NCBI RefSeq assembly: GCF_022747945.1
Contig: NZ_JALDST010000001.1
Span: 2,356,001-2,420,000 of the forward strand
DNA length: 64,000 bases
Direction of reading: 5' to 3'
From: Micromonospora sp. R77
GTDB taxonomy: Bacteria > Actinomycetota > Actinomycetes > Mycobacteriales > Micromonosporaceae
Shown: positions 30,606-39,402 of the stretch, piece after piece
Numbering within the stretch: the first letter of the stretch is position 1
Layout of the letters: the number at the start of each line of letters is the position of its first letter
Notes under the pieces: model-generated
Told to the model about the DNA's origin: nothing
Database searches by the model: none
What the model saw: the letters and a program-made list of their open reading frames with translations, nothing else
Made by a program: the position numbers and the translations under genes

Positions 30606-31625
30606 TCAGCGTCGGGCGAAGACCGCGAACTGCGCCAGCACCGTGACCGTGATCGCGGCGACCAGCGGCCACGGCGTACCGGCCAGCGCGTAGATCAGCA
30701 GCAGCACCGGGCCGGCCGCCACCGCGCCGACGGCCAGCGCCAGGGTGTGGTCCGAGCGGAGCAGGCCGGGCAGGATCGTCCGGGCCAGCCCCGGCAGCCC
30801 GGCGGCGAACCGCCACACCACCAGCGCACCGCCGACCGCGGCCAACGCGGCGAAGAGCCGGGAGGTGCCCGCACCGGCCGGGGCCAGGAAGGCCACCAGC
30901 ACGGTGCCGATCAGCGACCAGCCGGCGCCGTAGAGCACCAGCCGCCGTAGGCCGTCGGAGATCGTCCGACCCGCGTCCGGCCGCGCCGGGTCCAGCGCGA
31001 CCGCCTCCGCCAGGTGCTCCAGCGCCTCCGCGTAGCGGCGCTGCTCCAGCCGGATGACGCCCATGTCGTGCCGGGCCACGGCCAGCTGCGGGTCGAGCCG
31101 CAGCGCCTCCCGGTAGGCCCGTTCGGCCAGGTCGAACAGCTCCAGGCGGGCGGCGACCAGGCCGAGCACCAGGTGCGCCTGGGGCGCCTCGGGGGCCAGT
31201 TCGACCCCACGCCAGGCAGCGTCCAGCGCCGGCTGCCCGTTGCGCGAGCCGGCCAGGATCGCGGCGGCGCTGCGCTGGGCGTACGCGTCGGCGGGGCCCA
31301 GGGCCAGGATCTCGTCGGCGGTGGCGGCGGCGGCTCGGAACTCGCGCAGGTCGACCAGCGCGAGCCCGCGCGCCACCAGCGGAGGTATCACCCCCGGGGC
31401 AGCCGCCACGGCGGCGTCGGCGGCGGCCCGCGCCTCGGCGGACCGGCCGGCCGCCAGGTGCACCCGGGCCAGCATGGTCAGCGCGGAGGAGTCGGTGGGG
31501 TGCGCCGCGATCGCGGGGGCCAACTCCCCGGCGGCCTCGTCGTAGCGGCCCAGCTCGGCGAGGAGCTGCGCCCGCTGGAGGTGCCCGTCGGCGGCGAACT
31601 GGTCAGGGGCGGCGTCACTCGACAT
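30606..31625 (-). CDS. TPR-repeat membrane protein
   Basis: A 339-residue protein. Residues about 12-215 contain several tetratricopeptide units ([68 protein letters not shown]). Residues about 230-339 form three or four membrane helices ([55 protein letters not shown]). The TPR part faces the cytoplasm or exterior depending on topology, and probably mediates protein contacts. Start ATG 31625; the open frame extends seven codons upstream. No partner is evident. Confidence 0.8.
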   Translation of the reverse strand: MSSDAAPDQFAADGHLQRAQLLAELGRYDEAAGELAPAIAAHPTDSSALTMLARVHLAAGRSAEARAAADAAVAAAPGVIPPLVARGLALVDLREFRAAAATADEILALGPADAYAQRSAAAILAGSRNGQPALDAAWRGVELAPEAPQAHLVLGLVAARLELFDLAERAYREALRLDPQLAVARHDMGVIRLEQRRYAEALEHLAEAVALDPARPDAGRTISDGLRRLVLYGAGWSLIGTVLVAFLAPAGAGTSRLFAALAAVGGALVVWRFAAGLPGLARTILPGLLRSDHTLALAVGAVAAGPVLLLIYALAGTPWPLVAAITVTVLAQFAVFARR

Positions 31626-31715
31626 CCCGGCGAGCCTAGCCGGCACCCGCCCGGTCCGCCGAGCAGCCTGCGACGGGGCGTTCTCCCTGCCCGGCTTCCG
31701 GATCCCGCCCGTCCG

Positions 31716-32213
31716 CTACGCCGGGTCGGCGGTCGCGTCGGGTGCCTCGTACACCAGGGCCACCGCGATGCCGGTCAGGCCCTCGCCGCGCCCCGGGAAG
31801 CCCAGGCCGTCGGTGGTCGCGGCGGAGACCGTGACCGGCGCGCCCACCGCCGCGGAGAGCACCCGCTGCGCCTCGTCGCGGCGAGGCCCGATCTTGGGTC
31901 GGTTGCCGATCACCTGGACCGAGACGTTGCCGATCCGGAACCCGGCCGCCCGCACCCGCCGGGCGCTCTCGGTGAGCAGCGCCACCCCGGACGCGCCGGC
32001 CCACTCCGGCTGGTCGACGCCGAAGTTCGCGCCGAGGTCGCCGAGGCCCGCCGCGGAGAGCAGCGCGTTGCAGGCCGCGTGCGCCACCACGTCGGCGTCC
32101 GAGTGACCGGCCAGGCCGTCCTGGTCGGGCCAGTGCAGGCCGGCGACCCAGCAGGGCCGGCCGGCGGCGAAGGCGTGCACGTCCGTGCCGATGGCCACCC
32201 GAGGAACGATCAT
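31716..32213 (-). CDS. ispF: 2-C-methyl-D-erythritol 2,4-cyclodiphosphate synthase
   Basis: A 165-residue trimeric zinc enzyme of the MEP isoprenoid pathway. It opens with [11 protein letters not shown], carrying the zinc-binding Asp and His, then [21 protein letters not shown] with further active-site residues, and ends with [16 protein letters not shown]. The start ATG lies 16 bases after the ispD stop, and carD, ispD and ispF run as one minus-strand unit. The same order is known in mycobacteria. It would supply isoprenoid precursors, including the prenyl donor needed by the UbiA enzyme 6 kb away. Confidence 0.95.
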   Translation of the reverse strand: MIVPRVAIGTDVHAFAAGRPCWVAGLHWPDQDGLAGHSDADVVAHAACNALLSAAGLGDLGANFGVDQPEWAGASGVALLTESARRVRAAGFRIGNVSVQVIGNRPKIGPRRDEAQRVLSAAVGAPVTVSAATTDGLGFPGRGEGLTGIAVALVYEAPDATADPA

Positions 32214-32229
32214 GAACCGAGCGTACGCG

Positions 32230-32952
32230 TCAGGAGTCGAGGGTCAGCAGGTGCTCGGCGAGGGCCAGGTCGAACGGTCGGGTGATCTTCAACGCCAGCT
32301 CCGACCCCGGCACGCAGACCACCGGTAAGCCCTGCTTCTCGACCAGCCCGGCGTCGTCGGTCAGCGGATCCCCTGCCGCGTCGTGCGCGGCGGCCAGCAC
32401 GGACCGGCGGAAGCCCTGCGGAGTCTGCACCGCCCGCAACGCCGACCGGTCGACCGTGCCGAGGACCCGCTCACCGGCGTCGACCTCCTTGATCGTGTCG
32501 ACCACCGGCAGCACGGGGATCACCGCGTCGTGGCCGGAGCGGACCGCCTCGGCGACCGACTCGACCAGCGCCGGCGGGGTGAGCGCGCGGGCGGCGTCGT
32601 GCACCAGCACGATCTGCGGCCCGGTGGGCACGGCGGCCAGCGCGGCGGCGACCGACGCCTGTCGTTCCGCGCCGCCGGGCACGACGGTCACCGGGGCGAC
32701 CGGTGCCAGCAGCCGCCGGACGAAGTCGACCTCGGCGGCCGGGGCGGCGATCACGATGGTGTGCACCGAGGGTGCCGCGGCGATCCGGCGGACCGCGTGC
32801 ACGAGCAGCGGTTCACCGGCCAACGGACGCAACGCCTTCGGGGCGCCGGGGCCGAGGCGTACACCGGCGCCGGCCGCAGGAACAAGGACCGCGACGTCAC
32901 CGCGCGGATTGAGCTGCGCGGTCACGTCGCGGTCCTCGGAATTCTCTGCCAC
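32230..32952 (-). CDS. ispD: 2-C-methyl-D-erythritol 4-phosphate cytidylyltransferase
   Basis: A 240-residue nucleotidyltransferase of the MEP pathway, which joins CTP to methylerythritol phosphate. The glycine-rich CTP loop is [12 protein letters not shown] with the downstream KALRPLAG lysine. Further landmarks are [20 protein letters not shown] and [13 protein letters not shown]. Start GTG 32952 sits 27 bases after the carD stop and has no good ribosome site, so it may depend on carD translation. The first 17 residues are not family-like, so a start nearer [10 protein letters not shown] is possible. Confidence 0.93.
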   Translation of the reverse strand: MAENSEDRDVTAQLNPRGDVAVLVPAAGAGVRLGPGAPKALRPLAGEPLLVHAVRRIAAAPSVHTIVIAAPAAEVDFVRRLLAPVAPVTVVPGGAERQASVAAALAAVPTGPQIVLVHDAARALTPPALVESVAEAVRSGHDAVIPVLPVVDTIKEVDAGERVLGTVDRSALRAVQTPQGFRRSVLAAAHDAAGDPLTDDAGLVEKQGLPVVCVPGSELALKITRPFDLALAEHLLTLDS

Positions 32953-32979
32953 GTCGTGGGTACGACGATGCGGTGGGGA

Positions 32980-33465
32980 CTAGGCCTCGCCCAGCACCTT
33001 GTCCAGCAGCGACTCCGCCTCGTCCTTGGTGCTCTTCTCGGCCAGCGCGACCTCGCCGACGAGAATGTCGCGGGCCTTGGCGAGCATGCGCTTCTCACCC
33101 GCGGAAAGGCCCCGCTCCCGCTCCCGGCGCCACAGGTCGCGGACGACCTCGGCCACCTTCAGCGGGTTGCCGGAGGCCAGCTTCTCCAGATTCGCCTTGT
33201 AACGCCGCGACCAGTTGGTCGGCTCCTCGGTGTGCGGTGCACGGAGCACGTCGAAGACCTTGCCCAGGCCCTCTTCGCCGACCACCTCGCGCACACCCAC
33301 GATCTCGGCGTTCTCGGCGGGCACCCGGACCGTCAGGTCACCCTGCGCGACCCTCAGGACGAGGTACTGCTTGGGCTCGCCCTTGATGACCCGAGTCTCG
33401 ATTGCCTCGATGAGTGCGGCCCCGTGGTGGGGGTAAACAACGGTCTCGCCGACACTGAAAACCAT
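32980..33465 (-). CDS. carD: CarD family transcriptional regulator
   Basis: A 161-residue RNA polymerase-binding protein that stabilises open promoter complexes, chiefly at rRNA and housekeeping promoters. The N-terminal Tudor-like RNAP-interaction domain starts [21 protein letters not shown]. The C-terminal helical DNA-binding domain includes [17 protein letters not shown] and [18 protein letters not shown]. Start ATG 33465 follows AGGGG. It heads the carD-ispD-ispF unit, the same arrangement as in mycobacteria, and 342 bases of regulatory sequence lie upstream. Confidence 0.96.
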   Translation of the reverse strand: MVFSVGETVVYPHHGAALIEAIETRVIKGEPKQYLVLRVAQGDLTVRVPAENAEIVGVREVVGEEGLGKVFDVLRAPHTEEPTNWSRRYKANLEKLASGNPLKVAEVVRDLWRRERERGLSAGEKRMLAKARDILVGEVALAEKSTKDEAESLLDKVLGEA

Positions 33466-33807
33466 AGGTTCGAAACCCCTTTCGCTGTGTCTAGGGTAAC
33501 ACGCTCAGGCACCGATGTCTCACCGCTGTCCTGACCGTTGGCGCAGCTCAGGGGCCCTGTGAGAGGTATTTCTTCAGCTTGACAGGCGGTCAAACCGATG
33601 GTTTGAACACACTCCGTGACCACCAGATGACAACCCGGTACGGGTGATCGGAGCGTCGATATCTCCGCTACGTCGATATCCAGGGCATGCGCATCCCCAT
33701 GGTATCCCGCCGATCCAGGGTGCGCCCAGGTGTAGCGGTACGCGGACCCGTGCGGGACGCTGGAGGAGGACGCTTGTCCGCTCACCGAGACGGTTCCTGG
33801 GGGTCCG
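33466..33807. other. Intergenic region with palindrome and direct repeats
   Basis: A 342-base gap between divergent genes. It holds a TTGACA promoter-like hexamer (33579-33584), a perfect TCAAACC-GAT-GGTTTGA palindrome (33590-33606) and two CGTCGATATC direct repeats (33654-33663 and 33671-33680). It probably carries the carD promoter on one side and that of the 33808 gene on the other. No tRNA or open frame with family features is visible. Confidence 0.55.
33590..33606. promoter_or_regulatory. 17-base palindrome overlapping a TTGACA promoter
   Basis: TCAAACC, GAT, GGTTTGA is perfect and starts six bases after a consensus TTGACA -35 hexamer (33579-33584) on the plus strand, so a bound repressor would cover the promoter spacer and -10 region. 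Confidence 0.4.
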
Positions 33808-34530
33808 ATGGGCATGCCTGACAGCGAAGGCCACGGGCCCACCGACGGGCTGCCCGACCTGCCACCGGAGTGGGGTCGGGTGGTCGTACCGGACGACGCC
33901 GCCGCGCTCGCCGAGGAGGCCCGGCAGCTCCGCCGCGAGCTACGCCGGCAGGCCAGGACCCGCCGCTGGCGCCGCCGGCTCGGCCTCGCCCCCCGACCCG
34001 ACGGCCGGCCACCGCTCGCCCTGCCGGTGCTGGTCCTGGTCATCTCCGTGCTCACCACGCTCGCCGGGTTGATGGCGGTCACCTGGCCCCGGGCCCCCCG
34101 ATCGTCGGGCAGCCCCAGCGTGGTCCCGTACCCGACGGCGACCCTGGTCACCGACCAGCCGCTGCCGGCGCTGGACCTGGTCGACGCCGCCGACTCGCCC
34201 GTCTCCCTGCGCAGCCTGCTGCCGGCGGTGATCGTCCTGGTCGACGCCTGCACCTGCGGCGACCGGGTCGCCGAGGCGGCGGCCGCGGCCCCCACCGGGG
34301 TCACCGTGGTCACCGTGGCCGGCGGCCGGGACGTCGAGCCGGCACCCGCCCCCGGGGTACGCGCCCTGGCCGACCCCGCCGGTGGCCTGCGCGCCTTCCT
34401 CCACCTGCCCGCCCGCCCCGGTACGGCCACCGCCCTGCTGGTGGACCGGGAGAGCCGGCTGGTCCGGGTCGTGCCCGAACTCGGCACCGTCGAGGACTAC
34501 CGCGCCGACCTGGCCCGGCTCGCCGGCTGA
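33808..34530 (+). CDS. Membrane-anchored protein with thioredoxin-like domain
   Basis: A 240-residue protein. An acidic then strongly basic cytoplasmic stretch ([21 protein letters not shown]) precedes one membrane helix (LALPVLVLVISVLTTLAGLMAV). The outer part resembles a thioredoxin/AhpC fold: LPALDLVDAADSPVSLRSLLP, then VIVLVDACTCGD, and TALLVDRESRLVRVVPELG. In this fold the position of the redox motif holds CTC, so disulfide chemistry is doubtful. Start ATG 33808 has GGGGG four bases upstream; ATG 33814 is also possible. Converges with the next gene, 8 bases apart. Function unknown. Confidence 0.65.
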   Translation: MGMPDSEGHGPTDGLPDLPPEWGRVVVPDDAAALAEEARQLRRELRRQARTRRWRRRLGLAPRPDGRPPLALPVLVLVISVLTTLAGLMAVTWPRAPRSSGSPSVVPYPTATLVTDQPLPALDLVDAADSPVSLRSLLPAVIVLVDACTCGDRVAEAAAAAPTGVTVVTVAGGRDVEPAPAPGVRALADPAGGLRAFLHLPARPGTATALLVDRESRLVRVVPELGTVEDYRADLARLAG

Positions 34531-34538
34531 CGGGCCGC

Positions 34539-35093
34539 TCAGGACAGCGTGGAGAGCCGCGCGTCGAGGTCCACCCCGCCGCCTGCGGCGACGAAGCGCA
34601 CCTGCAACGGCCCGCCGGCCGCGGTCACGGCCACCGTGGTCGGTGCGCCCGTGCAGTCCACCGGCAACCCGGGGCCGCCGTCCCCGGTGCCCGAGAAGCT
34701 GACGGTCAGCTTCCCCGGCCCGGTGCAACCCACCAGGAGCAGGTGGCGCTCACCGGCCGACGGGTTCGTCTGCCGCACCAACGGCGGCCCGGTCCCGTCC
34801 AGGTGGGACCGCTCGACCCAGACCGGGCTCGGCACCTCCGCCCGGCCATCCGGCTCCTGGTGCAGCACCAGCGTCTCCTCGGGACCGGGCAGGACGCGCC
34901 CGTCCTCCGAGTCGACGGTCACCAGCAGCCGATCGAGCGGCGCGCCGGACGCCGGCGTCGGCTCGGTCCGTGCCGTCACCGGGCCGGTGGCCGGGGCGCA
35001 CCCCCGCCACCACCAGCCGCCGACGGCCAGCACGGCCACGGCGAGCCCGGCCAGCAGCGCCCCGCGTACCCGATCCTCGGCCTGCACGCCCAT
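34539..35093 (-). CDS. Hypothetical single-pass membrane or exported protein
   Basis: A 184-residue protein I do not recognise. A hydrophobic segment at about residues 10-28 (ALLAGLAVAVLAVGGWWW) is a signal anchor or signal peptide. The rest is a small beta-rich domain with two Cys (LLVGCTGPGKL and VDCTGAP) that may form a disulfide. It is the last gene of the minus-strand type III PKS run, 45 bases after the synthase, so it may be co-transcribed, but no link to the pathway can be read. Start ATG 35093; a longer in-frame start at 35135 runs into the synthase end. Confidence 0.6.
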   Translation of the reverse strand: MGVQAEDRVRGALLAGLAVAVLAVGGWWWRGCAPATGPVTARTEPTPASGAPLDRLLVTVDSEDGRVLPGPEETLVLHQEPDGRAEVPSPVWVERSHLDGTGPPLVRQTNPSAGERHLLLVGCTGPGKLTVSFSGTGDGGPGLPVDCTGAPTTVAVTAAGGPLQVRFVAAGGGVDLDARLSTLS

Positions 35094-35138
35094 CCGGCGA
35101 GCGTAACCGCGCGCCGCCGGCCGCACCGCCCGCACCGC

Positions 35139-36188
35139 TCAGCCGGTGCGCTCCAGCAGGGCCGCGTACAGGGTCAGGCCGGGGCCGAAGGCCAGCATCA
35201 CGACCCGCTCCGGCGGCACCGGTGCCCGGCGCAGCCGGTCCAGGATCAGCAGCACCGTCGGCGAGGAACAGTTCCCCTGCTCGGCCAGTACGCCCCGGGA
35301 CGCCGCCAACGCGTCCGCCGGCAACGCCAGTTCGCGCTCGACCACGTTGAGGATGCGCGGGCCACCCGGATGCACCGCCCAGCCGTCCACCTCGGACCGG
35401 GTCCGCCCGTGCCGGGCCAACAACTCGTCGACCAGCCCCACCACGTGGCGGGAGAGCACCTGCGGCACCTTCGGCGACAACCCCATCCGGAAGCCCGTGT
35501 CGGTGACGTCCCAGGTCATGTGGTCCGCCGTCGAGGTGTCGGTGACCGAGGCGACCTCGCGCAGCGCGTACCCCGGGCCGCCGGGCACGACCACGGCGGC
35601 GACCGCGGCGTCGGAGAAGAGCGCGTGGGAGACGATCTGCTGGGTGTCCACCCGGGCGCTCGCCGGCTGGATGTGCAGGCTGGTCAGCTCCGCGCAGAGC
35701 AGCAACGCCGGCCGCTGCCGGGCGGTGACGAAGTCACCGGCCGCGCCGAGCCCGGGCAGCGCCGCATAGCAGCCCATGTGCCCGACGAACATGCGCTGGG
35801 TGTCCGGCGCCATGCCGAGATCCCGGGCGAGCAGGATGTCCAGCCCCGGCGTCGCGTACCCGGTGCAGGAGCAGACCAGGAAGAGCCCCACGTCGCCCGC
35901 GTCCAGCCCGGCGGCCGTCAGCGCCCGCCCCACCGCCTCCTTGCCCAGCGGCAGCGCCTCCACCTGGTAACGGCGCATCCGCCGCTCGGTCGGCCACTCG
36001 GAGACGTCCTCCAGCAGCGGGTTGACCGCCGCCTGCCGCCGGGACACCCCGGAATTGGCGAAGATCCGCTCGGCCAGCGCCCGGGTGGTGCCGGAGAAGT
36101 GCTTCGAGAAGAAGCCCGTCCAGAGTTCGTCCTGTGCGGCACCGGGCGGCTGCGCCGTACCCAGACCCGCGATCACCGGCACAGCCAT
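35139..36188 (-). CDS. Type III polyketide synthase
   Basis: A 349-residue homodimeric chalcone-synthase-fold enzyme that extends an acyl-CoA starter with malonyl-CoA and cyclises the chain. The catalytic triad is Cys140 (VGHMGCYAALPGLG), His273 (VHPGGPRIL) and Asn306 (QGNCSSPTVL). The C-terminal LAFGPGLTLYAALLE is the usual GFGPG loop. Start ATG 36188 follows AGAGGTGG. By context it likely makes an alkylresorcinol or similar phenolic lipid core, further tailored by the neighbouring flavoprotein, methyltransferase and UbiA prenyltransferase. Starter chain length cannot be read. It is separated from the preceding gene by a triple tandem repeat. Confidence 0.92.
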   Translation of the reverse strand: MAVPVIAGLGTAQPPGAAQDELWTGFFSKHFSGTTRALAERIFANSGVSRRQAAVNPLLEDVSEWPTERRMRRYQVEALPLGKEAVGRALTAAGLDAGDVGLFLVCSCTGYATPGLDILLARDLGMAPDTQRMFVGHMGCYAALPGLGAAGDFVTARQRPALLLCAELTSLHIQPASARVDTQQIVSHALFSDAAVAAVVVPGGPGYALREVASVTDTSTADHMTWDVTDTGFRMGLSPKVPQVLSRHVVGLVDELLARHGRTRSEVDGWAVHPGGPRILNVVERELALPADALAASRGVLAEQGNCSSPTVLLILDRLRRAPVPPERVVMLAFGPGLTLYAALLERTG

Positions 36189-36230
36189 GATCCCCACCTC
36201 TCGTCGCCTGCTGCCTGCCCATTCCCCGCA

Positions 36231-36415
36231 CTCACCGGGCCGCCGTTCGTTCGTGACTGCGGGGCTCGCAACCCCGGCTCACTCCTCGCACTCACCGAAC
36301 CGGCCCCCGCTCGTGACTGCGGGGCTCGCAACCCCGGCTCACTCCTCGCACTCACCGAACCGGCCCCCGCTCGTGACTGCGGGGCTCGCAACCCCGGCTC
36401 ACTCCTCGCACTCAC
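36231..36415 (-). repeat. Three tandem 60-bp copies of the intercistronic repeat
   Basis: A 60-base unit is repeated three times (boundaries about 36231, 36291 and 36351) plus a partial start; the two promoter-distal units are identical over 56 bases. Read on the minus strand, each begins GTGAGTGCGAGGAGTGAGCC and contains GCGAGCCCCGCAGTCACGA. The first TGA (36414-36412) is the stop of the preceding flavoprotein gene. Isolated copies lie at 21.6 and 53.1 kb. Confidence 0.9.
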
Positions 36416-37576
36416 CAACGAGGCGTCGAGGCGTCGCGGTCCGGGTCGCCACCGAGCGCGGCGATGCCCAGCCAGTCCGCGCAGACGTCCGACGTGGCCG
36501 GGTGCAGCGAGCCGCAGCGGGCGTCCCGGTAGAGCCGTTCCAGCGGATGCCCGCGGCGGGTCGCCGAGGTGCCGGCAGCCTCCAGCATGGACGCGGCCAC
36601 CTCGGCGGCGGTGGTGCCGGCGAGCAGCTTGGCCCGCCAGACCCAGCGGTTGGTCTCCGCGTCGCCGGGGCCTCGTCCACCGGCGCGCCGCCTCGGCCAC
36701 CACCAGCCCGGCCGCCGCCACCGCCGCGTCCGCCCGGCCCAGCCGGGCCCGTACCGCCGGCAGGCCGGCCAGGTTCCGGGCGGTCAGGTGCTCCGCCGCC
36801 GCGTCGATCGCCGCCCGGGCCACCCCGACGTAGACGGCGGCGTAGCTGGCCACCAACCAGTGCGGCATGAGCTGGGCGACCACCAGCGCCAGCCCCTCCA
36901 CGCCGCCGAGCAGCCGGTCGGCCGGCACGGTGACGTCCAGGTGCAGGTCGTGCGAGCTGGTGGCGCGCATGCCCAGCGAGTCCCAGGTGGGCTCGACGGT
37001 GAGCCCGGCACCGGCCGGGACGAGGAACTGGGAGACCACCGACGGGTCGGTGGCGCTGCGGGCGGCCACCAGGTAGCCGTCCGGGTGCCCCGCGCCGGAG
37101 CAGAAGGTCTTGCTGCCCTTGATGTGCCAGCCTCCGTCGACCGGCTCGTAGACCGTGCTGAGCTGCGACAGCCGGGCACCCGCGCCGCGCTCGCTCATCG
37201 CCACCGCGTACCAGGAGCCCGCGGCCGCCGCGCGGAGCAGCCGGTCCCGGGCGGCCAACGCCTCGTCCGGTACGCCCAGCGCCTCGGCCAGTTCCTCGGT
37301 GACCGCGCCCAGCGCGCCGGTGACCGAGGCGTGCATGTTGAACACCAGCGCCGTCGCGCCATTGCCCCGGGCCAGTTCGGTGGCGACGGCGGCGTACTCG
37401 GCGAAGGTGGCGCCCAGGCCGCCCAGCTCCGGGGGCACCATCAGCCCGAAGAGCCCCGCCTCGCGCAGGTCGGCGAAGTCGTCGACCGGGAAGGAGCCCT
37501 CCCGGTCGTGCTCGGCCGCCCGGGCGGCCAGTCGCGGTGCCAACCGGCGGGCCGCCTCCAGCGCGTGCACAGTCAT
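36412..37576 (-). pseudogene. Acyl-CoA dehydrogenase-like flavoprotein with two apparent frameshifts
   Basis: The first 300 residues are a normal acyl-CoA dehydrogenase-type flavoprotein (LREAGLFGLMVPPELGG, AVAMSERGAGARLS, DSLGMRATSSHDLHLD). The true C-terminus (AASMLEAAGTSATRRGHPLE, SDVCADWLGIAALGGDP) is in another frame ending at 36412. Two sites, near 36680 and 36665, each need one extra base; restoring them gives 388 residues. Read without correction, the frame runs on through the tandem repeats to 36173. In the similar agq cluster a protein of this kind is thought to hydroxylate the ring, but that role here is inference. It starts 43 bases after the methyltransferase. Confidence 0.72.
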
Positions 37577-37619
37577 CTAGCCCCCTCCTCGGCGTCCCCT
37601 TTACCCCGGGTGGCCCCGG

Positions 37620-38381
37620 CTACCCGCCCCGGACCCCACGGCCCTGGTAGAGCACCGCGGTGGACCGGGCCGGCACGATCCTCGGCCCGGTCCGGCCCGG
37701 ACGGTCGGCGGCGCCGCCCCGGATCCGCCGGAACAGCCAGCCCGCCGTGCCGCGCAGCTCCGGACGGATCCCCCGGACGCGCAGCTCGACGCCGTGCCGG
37801 GCGCACTCGGCGACCAGGGCACGGGCGTCCACGAACAACCGTGGATCGTGGATGCCGCGCGGCACGGTCGGCAGCCGCTCACCGATCTCCACCGCCACCA
37901 GCCGGGCCAGCAGCGTGTCGTTGAGGGTGTCCAGCACCAGCAGGCCGCCCGGGCGCAGCAGCCGGCACGCCTCGGCCACCGCCCGCCGCCAGTCCGGTAC
38001 GTGTTCCAGCAGCTCACCGGCGGAGACCACGTCGGCGCAGCCGGCGACGAGCGGAACCGCGACGGCGTCGCCGTTGACCACGGTCACGCCGTGCGCGGCG
38101 GCCTGGTGCAGGGCGGACCGGGTGAGGTCGACCCCGACGTGCCGGTAGCCCTTGCCGGCCAGGTGCGGGGCGAGCAGACCGGCGCCGCAGCCCAGGTCCA
38201 CCAGGAGCGCGCCGGGCCGGGTGGCCGGCGGCACCAGGGCGGCGCGGGCCCGGGCCAGCCAGTGCAGCATCGCGAACGCGCCGTCCGGCCGCCACCACTC
38301 GTCGGCGAGGTCGTCGTACTGCCGGGGGTCGTTGGGGGGCAGCACCCGGGGCGGGGTGGACACCGGGGCCGCGTCTCGCAT
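37620..38381 (-). CDS. SAM-dependent O-methyltransferase, UbiG-like
   Basis: A 253-residue class I methyltransferase. Motif I is LLVDLGCGAGLLAPHLA, with post-I VGVDLTRSALHQA, motif II ADVVSAGELLEHVPDW and motif III LLRPGGLLVLDTLN. The opening YDDLADEWWRPDGAFAML matches UbiG/Coq3-type quinone methyltransferases, so a phenolic hydroxyl of the polyketide product is a fitting target. It is the first gene of the minus-strand PKS run and only 45 bases from the divergent UbiA gene, implying a shared compact promoter. Confidence 0.88.
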   Translation of the reverse strand: MRDAAPVSTPPRVLPPNDPRQYDDLADEWWRPDGAFAMLHWLARARAALVPPATRPGALLVDLGCGAGLLAPHLAGKGYRHVGVDLTRSALHQAAAHGVTVVNGDAVAVPLVAGCADVVSAGELLEHVPDWRRAVAEACRLLRPGGLLVLDTLNDTLLARLVAVEIGERLPTVPRGIHDPRLFVDARALVAECARHGVELRVRGIRPELRGTAGWLFRRIRGGAADRPGRTGPRIVPARSTAVLYQGRGVRGG

Positions 38382-38426
38382 GGACCGAGCGTGACACGGC
38401 TCCCCGACAACGGCCAGACTTCCTTT

Positions 38427-39266
38427 ATGTCGTCAACGGTGTTAGGGCTGGTCAGGGCGAGTCACCCGGAGCCGGCCGCCGCGGTCACCACGGTGGCCGG
38501 GCTGCTGGCGTGGGGGGTGGGGCACCGCCCGGCCGGCGTCGCCGCCGTGGCGCTGACCGTGCTGGCCAGTCAGCTCGCCGTCGGCTGGAGCAACGACCTG
38601 ATCGACGCCGACCGGGACGTTGCGGTGGGGCGTACCGACAAACCGGTGGCCACCGGGGCGCTGCGGCGGCGGACGCTCGCCCTGGCCGCCGTCGCGGCGG
38701 CGCTGGTCACCCCGCTGGTGGGGCTGACCACCGGTGTCCCGGCGGCGCTCTGCGTCACCGTCGGGCTGGTCTCCGCGTTGCTCTACAACCGGCCGCTGAA
38801 GTCGACGCCGGTCTCCGTGCTGCCGTACGCGATCTCCTTCGGGTCGCTGCCGGCCTTCGTGGTGCTGGCGCTGCCCGGCGCGCCGGCCCCGCCGGTCTGG
38901 CTGGTGGTCGCGGCGGCCTGCCTGGGCGCCGGGGCGCACTTCGCGAACGTCCTGCCGGACCTGGCCGACGACGCCCGGACCGGGGTGCGCGGGCTGCCGC
39001 ACCGGCTCGGTGCCGCCGGCAGCCGGGCCGCCGCCGCCGGGCTGCTGCTGGCGGCCACCGTCACGCTGGTCGTCGGGCCGCCCGGACCGCCGTCGTGGGC
39101 CGGGCTGTCGGCGGTCGCCGCGGCCGTGCTGGTCCCGCTCGTCGGCGGGTACGCGGGCCGCGCGGCGGCCCGGACCGGCGGCCGACCGGTGGCCGCCTTC
39201 CGGTCGGTGCTGGTGGTGGCCCTCATCGACGTGGTGCTGCTGGTGGCGAGCGGACGGGTGGTCTGA
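38427..39266 (+). CDS. UbiA family prenyltransferase
   Basis: A 279-residue membrane enzyme with about nine helices that transfers a prenyl chain to an aromatic ring or hydroxyl. The first Mg-diphosphate motif is GWSNDLIDADRDVAVGRTDKP (Asn56 onward); the second is LPDLADDARTG near residue 180. Both are intact. The ATG follows TTCCTTT with no ribosome site, so translation may be leaderless. It is divergent from the methyltransferase gene and completes a PKS, oxygenase-like, methyltransferase and prenyltransferase set. Quinone biosynthesis is the alternative, but the context favours phenolic lipid tailoring. Confidence 0.88.
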   Translation: MSSTVLGLVRASHPEPAAAVTTVAGLLAWGVGHRPAGVAAVALTVLASQLAVGWSNDLIDADRDVAVGRTDKPVATGALRRRTLALAAVAAALVTPLVGLTTGVPAALCVTVGLVSALLYNRPLKSTPVSVLPYAISFGSLPAFVVLALPGAPAPPVWLVVAAACLGAGAHFANVLPDLADDARTGVRGLPHRLGAAGSRAAAAGLLLAATVTLVVGPPGPPSWAGLSAVAAAVLVPLVGGYAGRAAARTGGRPVAAFRSVLVVALIDVVLLVASGRVV

Positions 39267-39402
39267 GCAACCCGGGACGGTGGCATTACCGGGTCGGCGT
39301 GCGGCCCTCGATCAGCCCCAACTACCCTGGAGCGCGGTCTGCGCGGGTATGGCCACCGTGCCCGGCGTACGGCCGGGTGGGAACGTGACGAGGAGGACCG
39401 AC

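Noticed and set aside
36173..36411. Repeat-encoded C-terminal extension of the flavoprotein
   Set aside because: It arises only after two frameshifts; the family-like C-terminus ends at 36412 in another frame.
36231..36415. CRISPR-like array
   Set aside because: The 60-base units are tandem with no unique spacers, and single copies occur elsewhere at gene junctions.
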